A stretch of DNA of 64,000 nucleotides from Prorocentrum cordatum (Eukaryota; Sar; Dinophyceae; Prorocentrales; Prorocentraceae): positions 207,501-271,500 of the forward strand of contig CAUYUJ010016156.1 in NCBI GenBank assembly GCA_963575745.1, written 5' to 3'. Positions 52,253 through 63,620 of this stretch are shown one piece after another (the stretch's first letter is position 1; the number at the start of each line of letters is the position of its first letter). A program made the position numbers and the translations under genes. The notes under the pieces are model-generated. The model did no database searches. It worked only from the letters and a program-made list of their open reading frames with translations, and was not told where the DNA came from.

Positions 52253-53029
52253 GTCGGTGGTCGGGGGAGCAGAGGCGGGAAGTCGGATGGCGGAGGCCAG
52301 GAGGCTCGAGTGCCGAGCCGGTGTCGGTCGGACGCGGGCATGCTGCCGCGGGAACGCCTGCATCGAACGAGCGACTACAGTATTCGGCCTGACCTAGGGA
52401 ACGATGAACAAGTGGCACGCATGCCCTGGCTCTTGCACAGTCAGACAACGAAGGACTGGGGGAGGAGGACGAGCCACGAATCACCAGCAGAAAGGGTTCC
52501 GCGACCCAGGGGAGCTGCCCTGGGAGGCCCCGGGGATCGAGGAAGCCAGGGGGGAGGCCAGGGGAAGAGGACGAACCAGGAGAGGAGGACGAACCACGAA
52601 CCACAAAAATAAAGAGGTCCGAGCTCTACAACACAGCTGTGCAAGATAATAAGGAACGAAGCCCCTTTCATTCCAAGTAAATCCAGGAAATCCGAAAGAA
52701 CACCAGGGGGCCTCGCCGCCGGAAAAGGTAGCGGAACGCATGCCAACCAAAGGAACGACCGAGCCCCTTTTGAAAAGTAAGTGTTCCTTGTTCTAGTCGG
52801 ACCCTGTACAGGGCGGGCGCGGCCACAAGAAGCCCTCGCAAAAAAAACGCCTCTGCGAACCCGCGCGCGAGGTGCACCAGAGGGGAGACCGGGAGCACCA
52901 GGAACGCAGCAGCTCCTTCAAGGGCCGCGGGAAGTTAACGCGCGGCGCGCGGAGCAACGAAACACAGGATACCCTGACGAAAAACACATGGTTTCTTGAT
53001 GCTCGACCCCACTGTACTTCAATTATTCC
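52253..53029. other. No gene recognised
   Basis: GGGGAGGAGGACGAACCACGAA-type short repeats at 52,455-52,610. No supported frame. Confidence 0.5.
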
Positions 53030-53420
53030 ATCGGGAATCTCCCGTCTGGAAGCGGCTGTCGTGTGCCGCGGATTCAGGGTGCACAACGGAACGTCGCCAG
53101 ACGCTGTGCTGTAGGCTCGTGCTCCTCTTCCCCCTCTTCCTCCTCCGCGGCCTCGTTGGACGGGCAAGACGTGAGGTTGGGCTGGGTAAGGCATTGGCAA
53201 GTCAGATGCTGGAGGCTAGAGGTCGGAGTGGTGAGTTTGGGAGGGCTCGAGGTTGATGGGTGGAGGGAGAAGTGGGGAGTCGAGTGTTGGAGGCTTGAGG
53301 TCGGAGCGCTGGTCTGCTGTCGGGTGGAGGTCGATGGGTGGAAGTGGAAGTGGGAAGTGGGATGCTGGAGGCTGGAGGTCGGAGCGCTGAGCTCCTGCAG
53401 CCTCGATGTCGAGCTGGAGC
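53030..53420. repeat. Minisatellite with leader block, third locus
   Basis: Repeats the 50,081-50,620 arrangement: leader CACAACGGAACGTCGCCAGA, then GATGCTGGAGGCT(A/G)GAGGTCGG units. Confidence 0.65.
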
Positions 53421-53569
53421 CAGGGGCGAGGAGAGGGAGGCGAGGAGCGCCGAGAGAGCGGCGAGGAGCGAGGAGCGAGGAGCGAGAAGGGAGCAGGGAG
53501 GCACGAGAAGAGGCCAGCACACGAATGCCTCCGTGGCCGCGGCGCGCGTGTTGCCGAACATCTGGTCTC

Positions 53570-53850
53570 CTCTCGGGTCGCTCCTGGGGGCCTGCTGGGC
53601 CGCCTTGGGGCGATAGTGGGGGCCTCGTGGGCCGTCTTGCAGCACCGCAGGCCCGAACAGGCGAGGACGTGGAGATCCTTCAGACACCCAGAAACGAAAT
53701 CGGTGATTTTGGCTTCTCTGGGTCTTCGGCCGCCTTGGGGGCCTCTTGGGCGGTGGGGGCCGACTTGGGCGCCCTCTTCGGCCGTCTTTGGGCTCCGCTG
53801 GGCCTTGTAAGGGGCGTGGCCCGAGGCCTGCAGGGCTGTCCAAGCTGCCC
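53570..53850. repeat. Phased TTGGGCC array
   Basis: Short forward array (CTTGGGGCGATAGTGGGGGC, GGCCTCTTGGGCGGTGGGGG), preceded at 53,400-53,520 by GAGCGAGGAGC units. Confidence 0.6.
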
Positions 53851-53904
53851 CGGGGGCGCGTGCCAGGCCCCCCGAAACCTTTTTTAATACAAAAAGCGAT
53901 TGAT

Positions 53905-54191
53905 GCACAATGCCCTCTCGCACGCAGAGGTTCTGGCATTGTGATGACGTTGGGCTTCACCTTCGCCTCCCACATCGCGTTGAGCACCGAAAGTGCGTGC
54001 TGCCACTGCCCGGCTTTTCTGCATGCGCTGACAATCGTGATGTAGTGGCCTGGGGAAAGATGCGCACCCGACTGGAGGCTCTTGCGGAGCAGCTGCAGTG
54101 CTGCGCTCCACTGCCTCGTCCGGCTATACTTCTCGACTGCCACTTCGAACGGAACAGCGCCATCTCGAGATCTTATACGGGTGCCTAGCAT
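53905..54191 (-). CDS. PPR fragment behind stacked relict leaders
   Basis: The minus-strand frame starting at 54,191 reads MLGTRIRSRDGAVPFEVAVE and then two PPR-like units: KYSRTRQWSAALQLLRKSLQ, and YITIVSACRKAGQWQHALSV ending NAMWEAKVKPNVIT. After that the unit start is decayed (PEPLRARGHCASI) and the frame runs on into a phased array, so the protein is truncated. The relict leaders lie 54 bases upstream on the same strand. It is best read as a retroposed, 3'-truncated PPR gene; the nominal frame extends to 53,202 without meaning. Confidence 0.55.
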
Positions 54192-54244
54192 CCGAAGTCT
54201 GACGTCATGGCGGCTTGCTCCATCTGCGCCTCCCCATCATCATC

Positions 54245-54292
54245 CTTGAGCGAAGCGGCTTGAGCCAAACTGGCTTGAGCCAAAACGCTCCG
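54245..54292 (-). promoter_or_regulatory. Three stacked relict spliced leaders
   Basis: Minus-strand order is GGAGCGTTTTGGCTCAAG, CCAGTTTGGCTCAAG, CCGCTTCGCTCAAG. The middle unit is 15 bases and differs once from the last 15 bases of the DinoSL; 15 is what remains when a new leader is spliced onto the TAG inside an older one. This stacking is the known trace of repeated retroposition. Confidence 0.8.
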
Positions 54293-54489
54293 CGGAACGA
54301 CCCACGAAACAATAACAAAACGATGCATGGAACAATCAACGACCACGGGAAAACCGTCAACTTGGCCCTAGGCCTTGGCCGACACATCATCGCCCTCGCG
54401 CAATCTCCCCTCGCCTGCATGCAGGACACGAACCGAAAAACAAGCCCATGTCCCATGTCCCAGTTGGGCGCACTTCGCTCTGACCTTAA

Positions 54490-54623
54490 GTCGGGCTTGT
54501 CCTCCTACAGGCGGGTTTCGGGCGAGCGAATGATAAAAAATGTTTAAAATACACAAAAAAAATCGTCCCCAGACTATGTTTCAACTATTTTGTATATTCC
54601 TCCTGTAGAGGGACAGGCCCGAC
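54490..54623. mobile_element. MITE-1 copy (134 bp)
   Basis: Left end GTCGGGCTTGTCCTCCTACA after TTAA; right end TGTAGAGGGACAGGCCCGAC before TCAA. Confidence 0.85.
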
Positions 54624-55219
54624 TCAACTCTGACCCCGAACCTCCAGTTTCTTCACCTCCGCTGGCACCCGCCAGCGGAGCCGCCCCATCCCACCTCCGC
54701 CGCCCTCCGACGAGGAAGAAAGAGGAGACCCACCTCGAGACCTCCTCGAAGGTGAGGCATTTCCTGGGGCGCCAGGCGTGGCGGCTTCTGCAACGTCTCC
54801 CTCCCCAGAGTCCCCACCACTTCAATATAGAGGCCTCCTAGATGGGGTCGGAGCAGATGGGGTCGGGGGATCGCGCCGCATCGCCGATGCATCGCCGATG
54901 CATCGGCGATGCATCGGCGAGGCGTCAGCGATGCACCGGCGAGGCATCGCCGACGTGGGCGATGCATCGGCGACGTCGACGTGAAGGAAATCGGGCTCGA
55001 CATCGAACCGCATCGCCGATGCATCGACGATGCGGAGCGATCCTCCGACCCCAGCTGCTCCGACCCCATCTGGGAGGCAGAATTAACCTTTCGCCAACTT
55101 GACCCTAGGCCTTGGCCGACACATCATCGCCCTCGCGCAATTCCCCCTCGCCTGCGTGCGAGACACGAACCGACAAGCAAACAAATGTCCCGGTTGGGCG
55201 CACTTCGCTCTGACCTGAA

Positions 55220-55357
55220 GTCTGGCCTGTCCCCCCTACAGGCGGGTTTGGGGCTAAAAACAATCAGCAAATACTCAAACCACACAAAAGAATCGTCCCC
55301 AGACTAATTATGTTTCAACTATTTTGTATATTCCTCCTGTAGAGGGACAGGCCCGAC
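55220..55357. mobile_element. MITE-1 copy (138 bp), duplicate of 54,490
   Basis: Left end GTCTGGCCTGTCCCCCCTAC after TGAA; right end TGTAGAGGGACAGGCCCGAC before TCAA. Lies at the same place in the second duplication unit. Confidence 0.85.
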
Positions 55358-55786
55358 TCAACTCTGACCCCGAACCTCCAGTTTCTTCACCTCCGCTGGC
55401 ACCCGCCAGCGGAGCCGCCCCATCCCACCTCCGCCGCCCTCCGACGAGGAAGAAAGAGGAGACCCACCTCGAGACCCCCTCGAAGGTGAGGCCTTTCCTG
55501 GGGCGCCAGGCGTGGCGGCTTCCGCAACGTCTCCCTCCCCAGGGTCCCCACCACTGCAATATAGAGGCCTCCTCGACGGGATCGGAGTAGATGGAGTCGG
55601 GGGATCGCGCCGCATCGCCGATGCATCGGCGATGCATCGGCGAGGCGTCAGCGATGCACGGGCGATGCATCGTCGACGTGGGCGATGCATCGGCGACGTC
55701 GACGTGAAGGAAATCGGACCTCGACATCGAGCCGCATCGCCGATGCATCGGCGATACGGAGCGATCCTCCGACCCCATCGACTCCG

Positions 55787-55829
55787 ACCCCATCTGGGAG
55801 GCCTAGTGTCTAGGCCTCCCAGATGGGGT
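55787..55829. repeat. Perfect hairpin, 20-bp arms
   Basis: ACCCCATCTGGGAGGCCTAG, loop TGT, then the exact reverse complement. It sits at the 3' edge of the second duplication unit and includes the last bases of that unit. Confidence 0.9.
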
Positions 55830-55989
55830 GAGAGCGTCAGTCTAGGCCCTTAACTGACACGCTCCCCAAGGCCAACTCTTCAGATCTAGGATAAGAGGCC
55901 TAAATATGATCTAGGAGGCCTAGGTCATACCTAGGCCAAAGATATGATAAAGGAGGCCTAGATTATATCGGAGAGAGCGTGATCCACCG
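55830..55989. repeat. AGGCCTAG-rich stretch
   Basis: AGGCCTAG or CTAGGCC occurs at least five times in 160 bases; GAGCGTCAGT and ACTGACACGCTC form a further imperfect hairpin at 55,831-55,863. Confidence 0.6.
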
Positions 55990-57165
55990 CCGCTTTACTA
56001 TGGAAAATTGCCAACCTTTTCCTCCGGAACCCGGGGGTCGCCCCCCCCCCCCTCCGAAAATCCCCCCCTCCCCTGCTGGAACCCCTCCCCTCCCACCCCC
56101 CCCCCCCCTCCCCCGGCAAAACCCCCCTCCCCTAACCCCCCCCCCCCCCCCCCCCCCCCCGCTCGAAAACCGGGGGGGTCACTACCGGTTCGAACCCCCC
56201 CCTCCCCCCCCCCCTCCGGATCCGGAAAACCGGGGGGGGTCACTACCGGTTCGACCCCCCCCCCCCCCCCCCCCTACTCACCGCCAGCAAACGACTCCCG
56301 GTCCCCACCACCGTCCGCATCACATCCCCCACTGGTGTTCCCAGCACCACTGTCCTCACCACCGCTGTCCCCACTGGTTCCACCACCGCCCCTACTGTCC
56401 CCACCAGTGGCCCCACCACTGTCGCACTGTCCCCGCTGTCCCCAGAACTGTTCCCACCACGGTTCCACTCTCCCCACTGTCTCCACGGCCCCAACCACTG
56501 CCCGACTATCCCCACTGTCCCCACTGTCCCACTGACTCCTCCGCTGTCCCACTGAGCTGTCCCACTGTTCCCACCACTGTCCCCACTGTCCCCACCACTG
56601 TCCCCACTGTACCTCTGTCCCATTGTCCCACCGCCGTCCTCGCCACCGCCTTCACCACTGTCCCCACCACCATTGTACCCTCCACTGTCCCACTGTTTCC
56701 ACCTCATTCCCATTGTCCCCACACCACTGTCCCCACCACCACCGTCACCACCACTGTCCACTGTCCCCCCCTGTTCCCACCATTGTCCCCACCACTGTCC
56801 CCACCACTACCGTCCCCACCACTGTCCCACTGTCCCACTGTCCCCACCACTGTCCCGCTATCCCCTCACCACTGTCCCCACCAACACCGTCCCCACCACT
56901 GTCCGCACCCCCACTCGGTTTTCGAGGGGGGGGGGTTTCGAACCGGTAGTGACCCCCCCCGGTTTTCCGGATCCGGAGGGGGGGGGGGGGGGGGGGGGGG
57001 GGAGGGGTTCGAACCGGTAGTGACCCCCCCCATGATGAGCATGGGGGGGGGGGGGGGGGGAGGGGTTCGAACCGGTAGTGACCCCCCCCCGGGTTTTCCG
57101 GAGGGGGGGGGGGGGGAGGGGTTCGAACCGGTAGTGACCCCCCCCGGTTTTCCGCCAGCAGCGGT
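55990..57165. repeat. Fold-back block: C-runs, CCACTGTCC minisatellite, G-runs
   Basis: Left arm (56,040-56,280): C-runs with GGTCACTACCGGTTCGA and AAAACCGGGGGGG. Right arm (56,925-57,165): the inverse, TCGAACCGGTAGTGACCCCC and GGTTTTCC between G-runs up to 25 long. Centre (56,290-56,920): CCCCACCACTGTCC units. It can fold back on itself. Confidence 0.8.
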
Positions 57166-57590
57166 AGAACACGCTCTTTCTCATATCGAGGAGCAGGAGC
57201 AGGTGGAGGAGGAGCTCCAGGATCCTCACATTTGTTCCCCCCCATGTCTGGACAGGAGGCCTGGGATATCTGGAAAGCGTAGGGGGGCGGAGGCGGCGCT
57301 GCGCCGTTGCCGCTCTGCTCTGCCGGGTGATCTGGAAGCTTCCCCCGTTCGCCACTGCGCGGTGACGGTGCGCGCCAACAGGAATGTCGTGAAGGGCGCC
57401 CACGATGCTGTTGCTTCCTGCGCTCGTGTAAGCTCTCAAACGGCCGCACGCGCATGCGTCCTGCGGTGTAAAACGCGGTTTTGGTTCGTTGCCTGCCCCG
57501 TGGGCCGGCACGGAAACGGAAAGAGCGCTGCAGCAACCTGCCCGAGATGGCTCATGGCACCCTTCGCTCTTGGGAGCCTTGGTGGTAAGA
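57166..57590. other. No gene recognised
   Basis: Open stretches on both strands, for example + strand GNGKSAAATCPRWLMAPFAL, but no family match and no clear exon boundary. Confidence 0.4.
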
Positions 57591-58165
57591 GCTGGTTGCG
57601 TCACCGCTCGTTCTTGGGAGCCTCCTCCTCCTCCTCCTCCTCCTCCTCCTCCTCCTCTTCCTCCTTCTCCCCCTCCTCCTCTTCGGGCCCGCTTGGGAGC
57701 CTATTGGGGCCCTCTTGAGCTCTCTTAGGGCCCTGGGGGCCCTCTTGGCCGTATTGGGGCCCTCTTGGGCCGTCTGGGGGCTATCTTGGGCCGTTTGCGG
57801 CCCCTTTGGGGCGCCTCTGGGGCCGTCTTGGGACGATCTTTGGGGCCTCTTGGGCCGTCTTGGGCCCGTCTGGGGGCCCTCTCGGACGGTTTGGGCCCGT
57901 TTGGGGCGCCTGTGGGGCCGTCTTGGGACGATCTTCGGGGCCTCTTGGGCTGTCTGGGGCCCTTCTGGGACGGAAAACGGGAGAACCCCGAAAACATGCA
58001 AAACACCATAGGGAAATCAAGAGTTTTGGCCTCTGGAGGCTCTCTCAGGGGGCCCTCTTGAGGGCCTCCAGGGCCGTCTCGAGATTCTCTTGGACCGTCT
58101 AGCGGCCATCTGAAGCTCTCTTGGGGCCGTCTTGGGGCCCTCTTGGGCCGTCTTGGGGCCCTTGG
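57591..58165. repeat. CTC run and phased TTGGGCC array
   Basis: CTC run at 57,620-57,660, then forward array (TCTTGGGACGATCTTTGGGG and TCTTGGGACGATCTTCGGGG are near-duplicate lines about 110 bases apart). Confidence 0.75.
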
Positions 58166-59800
58166 GCCGCTTCACCCGAACAGATACGAAGAATCGGGCC
58201 ATGGGAGCCGCCCGGGAACCGCTTCACTCGAATAAATACAAAAGGAAACGGGCCATTACCAACCCAACACTCCCGCCTCAACCCCCCTCTGCACTCCCCC
58301 TAAGGAGGGCTTCGCCCCTGCTCAACGTCACTCGCTCGCCCCTCGCTCTTTCCGTCACTTCTGCTGTTCCAGAACTGCGGCGAGTCGCTTCCAGAGAACA
58401 GTCGAAACACAATTACTAGTAACCGCAACCAGGATTGAAACGTGACGCTCCGAACCGAAAACTGTTTACGCACAGATAGCGTGCGCAACTTCTGCAAAGT
58501 AGAAGAACACGTGTAGAAACTGATGACGGACTATAAACTGGCGACAGAATCATGGAAACCGCGCTTCCATGAACAGTGACCGTGACCATGACCAACATCT
58601 GTCACTCGCCTTCCCTGGCCTGGACCACGCATGGGAGTCATACCGCCTCCAACAGCAGCCAAGTCCATGAAACACATACCCATGTCTTCCCCGCATATCG
58701 GTGCAATTGTTACGACATGCGGCAACAGCTTCAGCGTCCGTGGCGCAATCAGGAAATACGAGGACGCGTCATTGTCTAATGGCTCATGTGCAGCCGGAGG
58801 GCCACTGCGCACCCATGACGGCGATCATGATGCGGGCGATGGATGCAGTGGGCAGACGCAGATGGCCAAGGGCCGCATGGGGCCTGCGATGCGCAGGACG
58901 TCTCCCTGGTTGGCTCTGGCCCCAGGGATACACTTTGAAAAACAACTCCCCTACACCCCCTTTGGAACCCTCTGGTTTCCGCCCCGAGTCGTTCTGCTGA
59001 CGTCCCCGGGGCACGGGGAGGTCTCCGAGACGCCGACAGCAACAATAGACCTCATATCGATCTTGCCAACACGTCTGGCCCGATGTCGTGGCCCCCCCTC
59101 CCCAAAGATCCGACGTCGTGTTTTTTCCACCGCGGCTCTCCAGATGTCTTGCCACTTTCGTGGGGCCAGCTTCTGAATCTGAGTCGCTTGGAGACGGCCC
59201 TAGGGCCCGGCGAGGGCTTCAGGGAGCCGAACATTGCCAAACACCATCCGTTGTGTGTTCCCCATGAGGCCCGGCGTTTTCCGAACAGGGCGCGCGCTAC
59301 CCAGCAAAACAGGACGTGCACTGCAGCATTCTTCGAACCAGATCGATCTGTGATGGTCCCGGGGCCCGAAACGGGACGAAAACGCCTGGTGCGGGCGGGG
59401 GCAAAGAGGAAGGCGACGGCGACGACGCTCGACCACCATCATCACGACGACGACGACGACGACGACGACGCCCGGGCATCAGATCTCTTCGCGACGCGAG
59501 GGGCGCCCAAGGCCCCCTCCCCCTCTGAGGGGGGAGCGACCTGGGGGGATCGGCAGAAGTTCGTGCGGCCTCGGCGCGCGCACAAGTTTTTGACACTGCG
59601 TCGGCCCTGCAGCCTTGAACCGATCGCTGCCCCGATCCTCCAAGGCTGAGTTCCGTCGGGTCACGTGGAGCTGCACTGTCAGTCGGTGCTTCCGCCTCGT
59701 GCTATCATGTGGACTTCAACCAACGCCTTCGCCAGCGTCGCTGGCGCGCCATCGCGGCATGAACCTGCCGCAGGGGGGAGCACCGACCCCGAATTGCCGG
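58166..59800. other. No gene recognised
   Basis: 1.6 kb with several medium open frames on both strands (for example + strand 58,631-59,176, MGVIPPPTAAKSMKHIPMSS) but no conserved motif and no consistent C/G-ending codon use. A GAC run lies at 59,443-59,470. Confidence 0.45.
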
Positions 59801-59804
59801 TACA

Positions 59805-59925
59805 TCGCCTATGCATCGTCGATACATCGTCGATGCAGACCGTCCTATGCATCGTCTGTACATCGTCGAGGCATCGCCCTGACATCAACGATGCATCGTC
59901 GATGTGTCAACTATTCGAGGTCGAC
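59805..59925. repeat. GATGCATCG minisatellite, degenerate
   Basis: Units like ATGCATCGTCGATACATCGT recur about every 10-12 bases; related to the minisatellite at 54,885-55,030. Confidence 0.75.
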
Positions 59926-60116
59926 GGAAACTGGCCGCTCCCCCTCCCTCCCCCCGGTCCGTGTGATACCTAGCCTCCAAGAGCCTGCGGGGCACTGCCC
60001 CTGGCCAAGACCTCAGGAGGGTCGTGCCCTGGGGCGGGGAGGGAAAAGAAAGTTCAAGAGAGAGAAACGGAGCAGGAGGAAGGGAGGTGCGACACGCGCA
60101 GGGGCTGCAACGTCAG

Positions 60117-60170
60117 ACGCAACCCGACGGCCCCCTATGCCTATAGGCATAGGGGGCCGTCGGGTTGCGT
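60117..60170. repeat. Perfect 54-bp palindrome
   Basis: Two exact 27-base arms with no spacer, centred on GGCATAGG/CCTATGCC (left arm starts ACGCAACCCGACGGCCCCCT). Symmetry ends abruptly at both sides. Confidence 0.95.
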
Positions 60171-60339
60171 AGATAGTGAAAATAGCCTTCAGTCGTGATT
60201 CCTTCATGATTCGAGGGGGGTCTGAGATCGTTGCCCCCATGCATCGAGGTCGATGTATCCCCCATGTGCCAGTGCCTTAGTGGGGCCTGGCAGCGGCAGG
60301 GCTGTTCTTTCACCGTTTCCGAAAAAGTGTCTCTTGAAA

Positions 60340-61470
<1,131 letters not shown>

Positions 61471-61479
61471 CAAGAATTG

Positions 61480-61529
61480 TTGTGACGACGACGATGATGA
61501 AGACGTCAATGGTGATGATGACGATGATG

Positions 61530-61579
<50 letters not shown>

Positions 61580-61679
61580 CTACTGATGATACTGATGATA
61601 CTGATGATGCTGATTACGACATCGATGATGATGATAATGATGATGAGGATGATGATGATGATGCTGATGATGATGAATG

Positions 61680-61732
<53 letters not shown>

Positions 61733-61803
61733 GGGAGGAGGAGAAGAGGGACGCGGGGACCGTCTCTTCAAAACGAGGACCCAACGCCACAAGATGGTTG
61801 GAC
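61480..61803. repeat. (GAT)n microsatellite and shared satellite-side block
   Basis: GAT run to about 61,735. 61,757-61,803 (ACCGTCTCTTCAAAACGAGG, ACCCAACGCCACAAGATGGT) is the reverse complement of 47,767-47,812, which lies on the other side of the satellite there. Confidence 0.85.
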
Positions 61804-62067
61804 AAAAACAACGACCGGAAACAACAACAAAAATGGCTCCAGGATTGGAACCGAAACCACAACCAGAAACAAAAATAACAAAAATACCGGCGACGGAACC
61901 CGGATACAAACAACGGCGACGGAACCGGCAACAGAAAACGGCGACGGAACTGGCAAACCAACGGCAGCACTTTGGAGTGGAGCCGGTAAAAGAGCGGCAC
62001 TGTCGCGTCCAACGCCCACTATGCCCCCCCTGTCGTTGCCCCTGGCTCCCTCCGTCCCTACCCTTAT
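61804..62067. other. No gene recognised
   Basis: Short ACAACAAAAA-type and GGCGACGGAAC repeats. No coding evidence. Confidence 0.5.
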
Positions 62068-62218
62068 GTCGGGCGTGTCCCCCGACAGGCGGATTTTGGG
62101 TGAAAAACGCAGAATACCATGAGAATAAGCCAAACTAGTTAAAGGTAGTTACAACAAATCGTCCCCAAACTTTTTTTACTATGTTTGAATGGTCCTCCGG
62201 TAGAGGGACAGGCCCAAC
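62068..62218. mobile_element. MITE-1 copy (151 bp)
   Basis: Left end GTCGGGCGTGTCCCCCGACA after TTAT; right end GGTAGAGGGACAGGCCCAAC before TTAA. Interior includes AAATCGTCCCCAAAC as in other copies. Confidence 0.85.
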
Positions 62219-63060
62219 TTAAGCCTACCCTCCCTTCCTGCCCTCCCCCCAGCGGCCGCGCGGGCGTGGGGGCCGCGGCCAGGGCTGGCGCCACTGGTTC
62301 TCCCACTGCGCGTCGCCTGCGGCGCGGCGCGGCGGGCGGGCGAGGAGCAGACCGTGGAGTTTTGACCCGGAAAGGGCGAAGACGACGACAAAAACGACAA
62401 TAACGACGACGACGACGACGACTACGACGACGAGTGCTGGGCCTCAACTTGCGCAGGGCTGGCTAATTCATTCTACAATCCATAGCGAGGTCGCGCAGGG
62501 TCGGCTGATTCACAAGTGGAGGATGTCCCGAGTGAAACGCTGGCTTTAGGAATTCCGATCGATCAATGACATGGTGAAGTACACATGTTCGTTTGTTGTG
62601 GATCTCTCAAGCGACACGCTTGTTCTGCAGAATTGGTTGAGAATGTCTCGCACGAAACGATTGTTTTGTCATATAGGTTGTTCCTCTCCTGTGGGCCAGA
62701 ATTCGAAGGATGTCTCTGGTGAAATGTTTGTTTTCACGTGCCCAGGTCTTGAGGATGTCTCGAGCGAGACCCTTGGCGTCACGCGCCCAGGTTGCCCAGG
62801 CAGATGTCTCGCATGAGGAAGTGTTGAGTACGTCTCGAGCGCAGCGCTTGATGCAAGTGTCTGACATGGAGGTGTGCTGAAAATGTCTCAAGCGAACCGA
62901 TTCTTCTCCCGTGTCCAGGTCGCCCAGGCAGATGTCTAGCAATGTCTACCAAGAGGATGTTCTCAGGACATGTTGACCGAAACGCTTATGTTCACTTGCG
63001 CAGGTCGCCCAGGCACATGTCTAGCATGAGGAGGTGTTGAAAACGGTTCGATAGAAGCGG
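62219..63060. repeat. Degenerate TGTCTCGAGCGAAACGCTTG minisatellite
   Basis: From about 62,520 the units TGTCTC(G/A)AGCGAA.CG.TT and CAGGTCGCCCAGGCA.ATGTC alternate with a period near 60-70 bases, strongly diverged. 62,219-62,480 holds no recognised feature beyond a GAC run at 62,400-62,430. Confidence 0.6.
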
Positions 63061-63620
63061 TTGGTTTCCCGTGTCCTGTCCGTGGGGCGTCCCCTAGCGC
63101 GCTGGCGCGTCCCCTGGCGCGTCTCTTGCGACGTTCTGGCGTGACGTGCCCTGGCACGTCCCCCAGCAAGCAAATCGGCGTGGCACGTTCCCTGGCTCGT
63201 CCTCGGTCGCGTGTCCTGGCTCATCCCCAGGCGTGTCCCTTGCTCCTCCTCCTCCTCCTCCTCCTCCTCCTCCTCCCCCTCCTCCTCCTCCTCCGGCTCC
63301 TTCTCGTCCTCCTCCTCCTCCTCCCTCCTCCCTCCTCCTCCTCCTCCTCCTCCTCCTCCTCCCCCTCCTCCTCCCTCCTCCTCCTCCTCCTCCTCCTCCT
63401 CCTCCTCCTCCTCCTCCTCCTCCTCCTCCTCCTCCTCCTCCTCCTCCTCCTCCTCCTCCTCCTCCTCCTCCTCCTCCTCCCCTTGGCATTTCTCGGGCCG
63501 CTCCGAGGCACGCGCCTTTTGGCACGCACGTCCCGCGGCAGGCCCCGGACGCGTCCACAGCACGTCCCCTGAGACGTCCCCTAAACAGTCCCCTGGCGCA
63601 TCCCTTATTGCGCCCCTGGG
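63061..63620. repeat. GCGTCCCCTGGC minisatellite around a (CTC)n run
   Basis: Units such as GGCGCGTCCCCTGGCGCGTC flank a 240-base CTC/CCT run (63,243-63,481). Confidence 0.85.

Larger units (their letters stand above)
54340..55800. repeat. Tandem duplication, about 738-bp period
   Basis: AACTTG(G/A)CCCTAGGCCTTGG starts the two units at about 54,358 and 55,096. Each contains a MITE-1, a C-rich block (CACCCGCCAGCGGAGCCGCC) and a palindromic GATGCATCGGCGATGCATCG minisatellite. Frames such as MHRRCIGDASA come from that minisatellite. Confidence 0.85.

Noticed and set aside
56930-57130. GGTTCGAACC as a tRNA B box
   Set aside because: It sits in a G-run repeat with no A box and no cloverleaf; repeated several times as part of the fold-back block.
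58631-59176. 181-codon + strand frame
   Set aside because: No family motif, no leader or exon-boundary support and no codon bias like that of the supported genes; left as unassigned.
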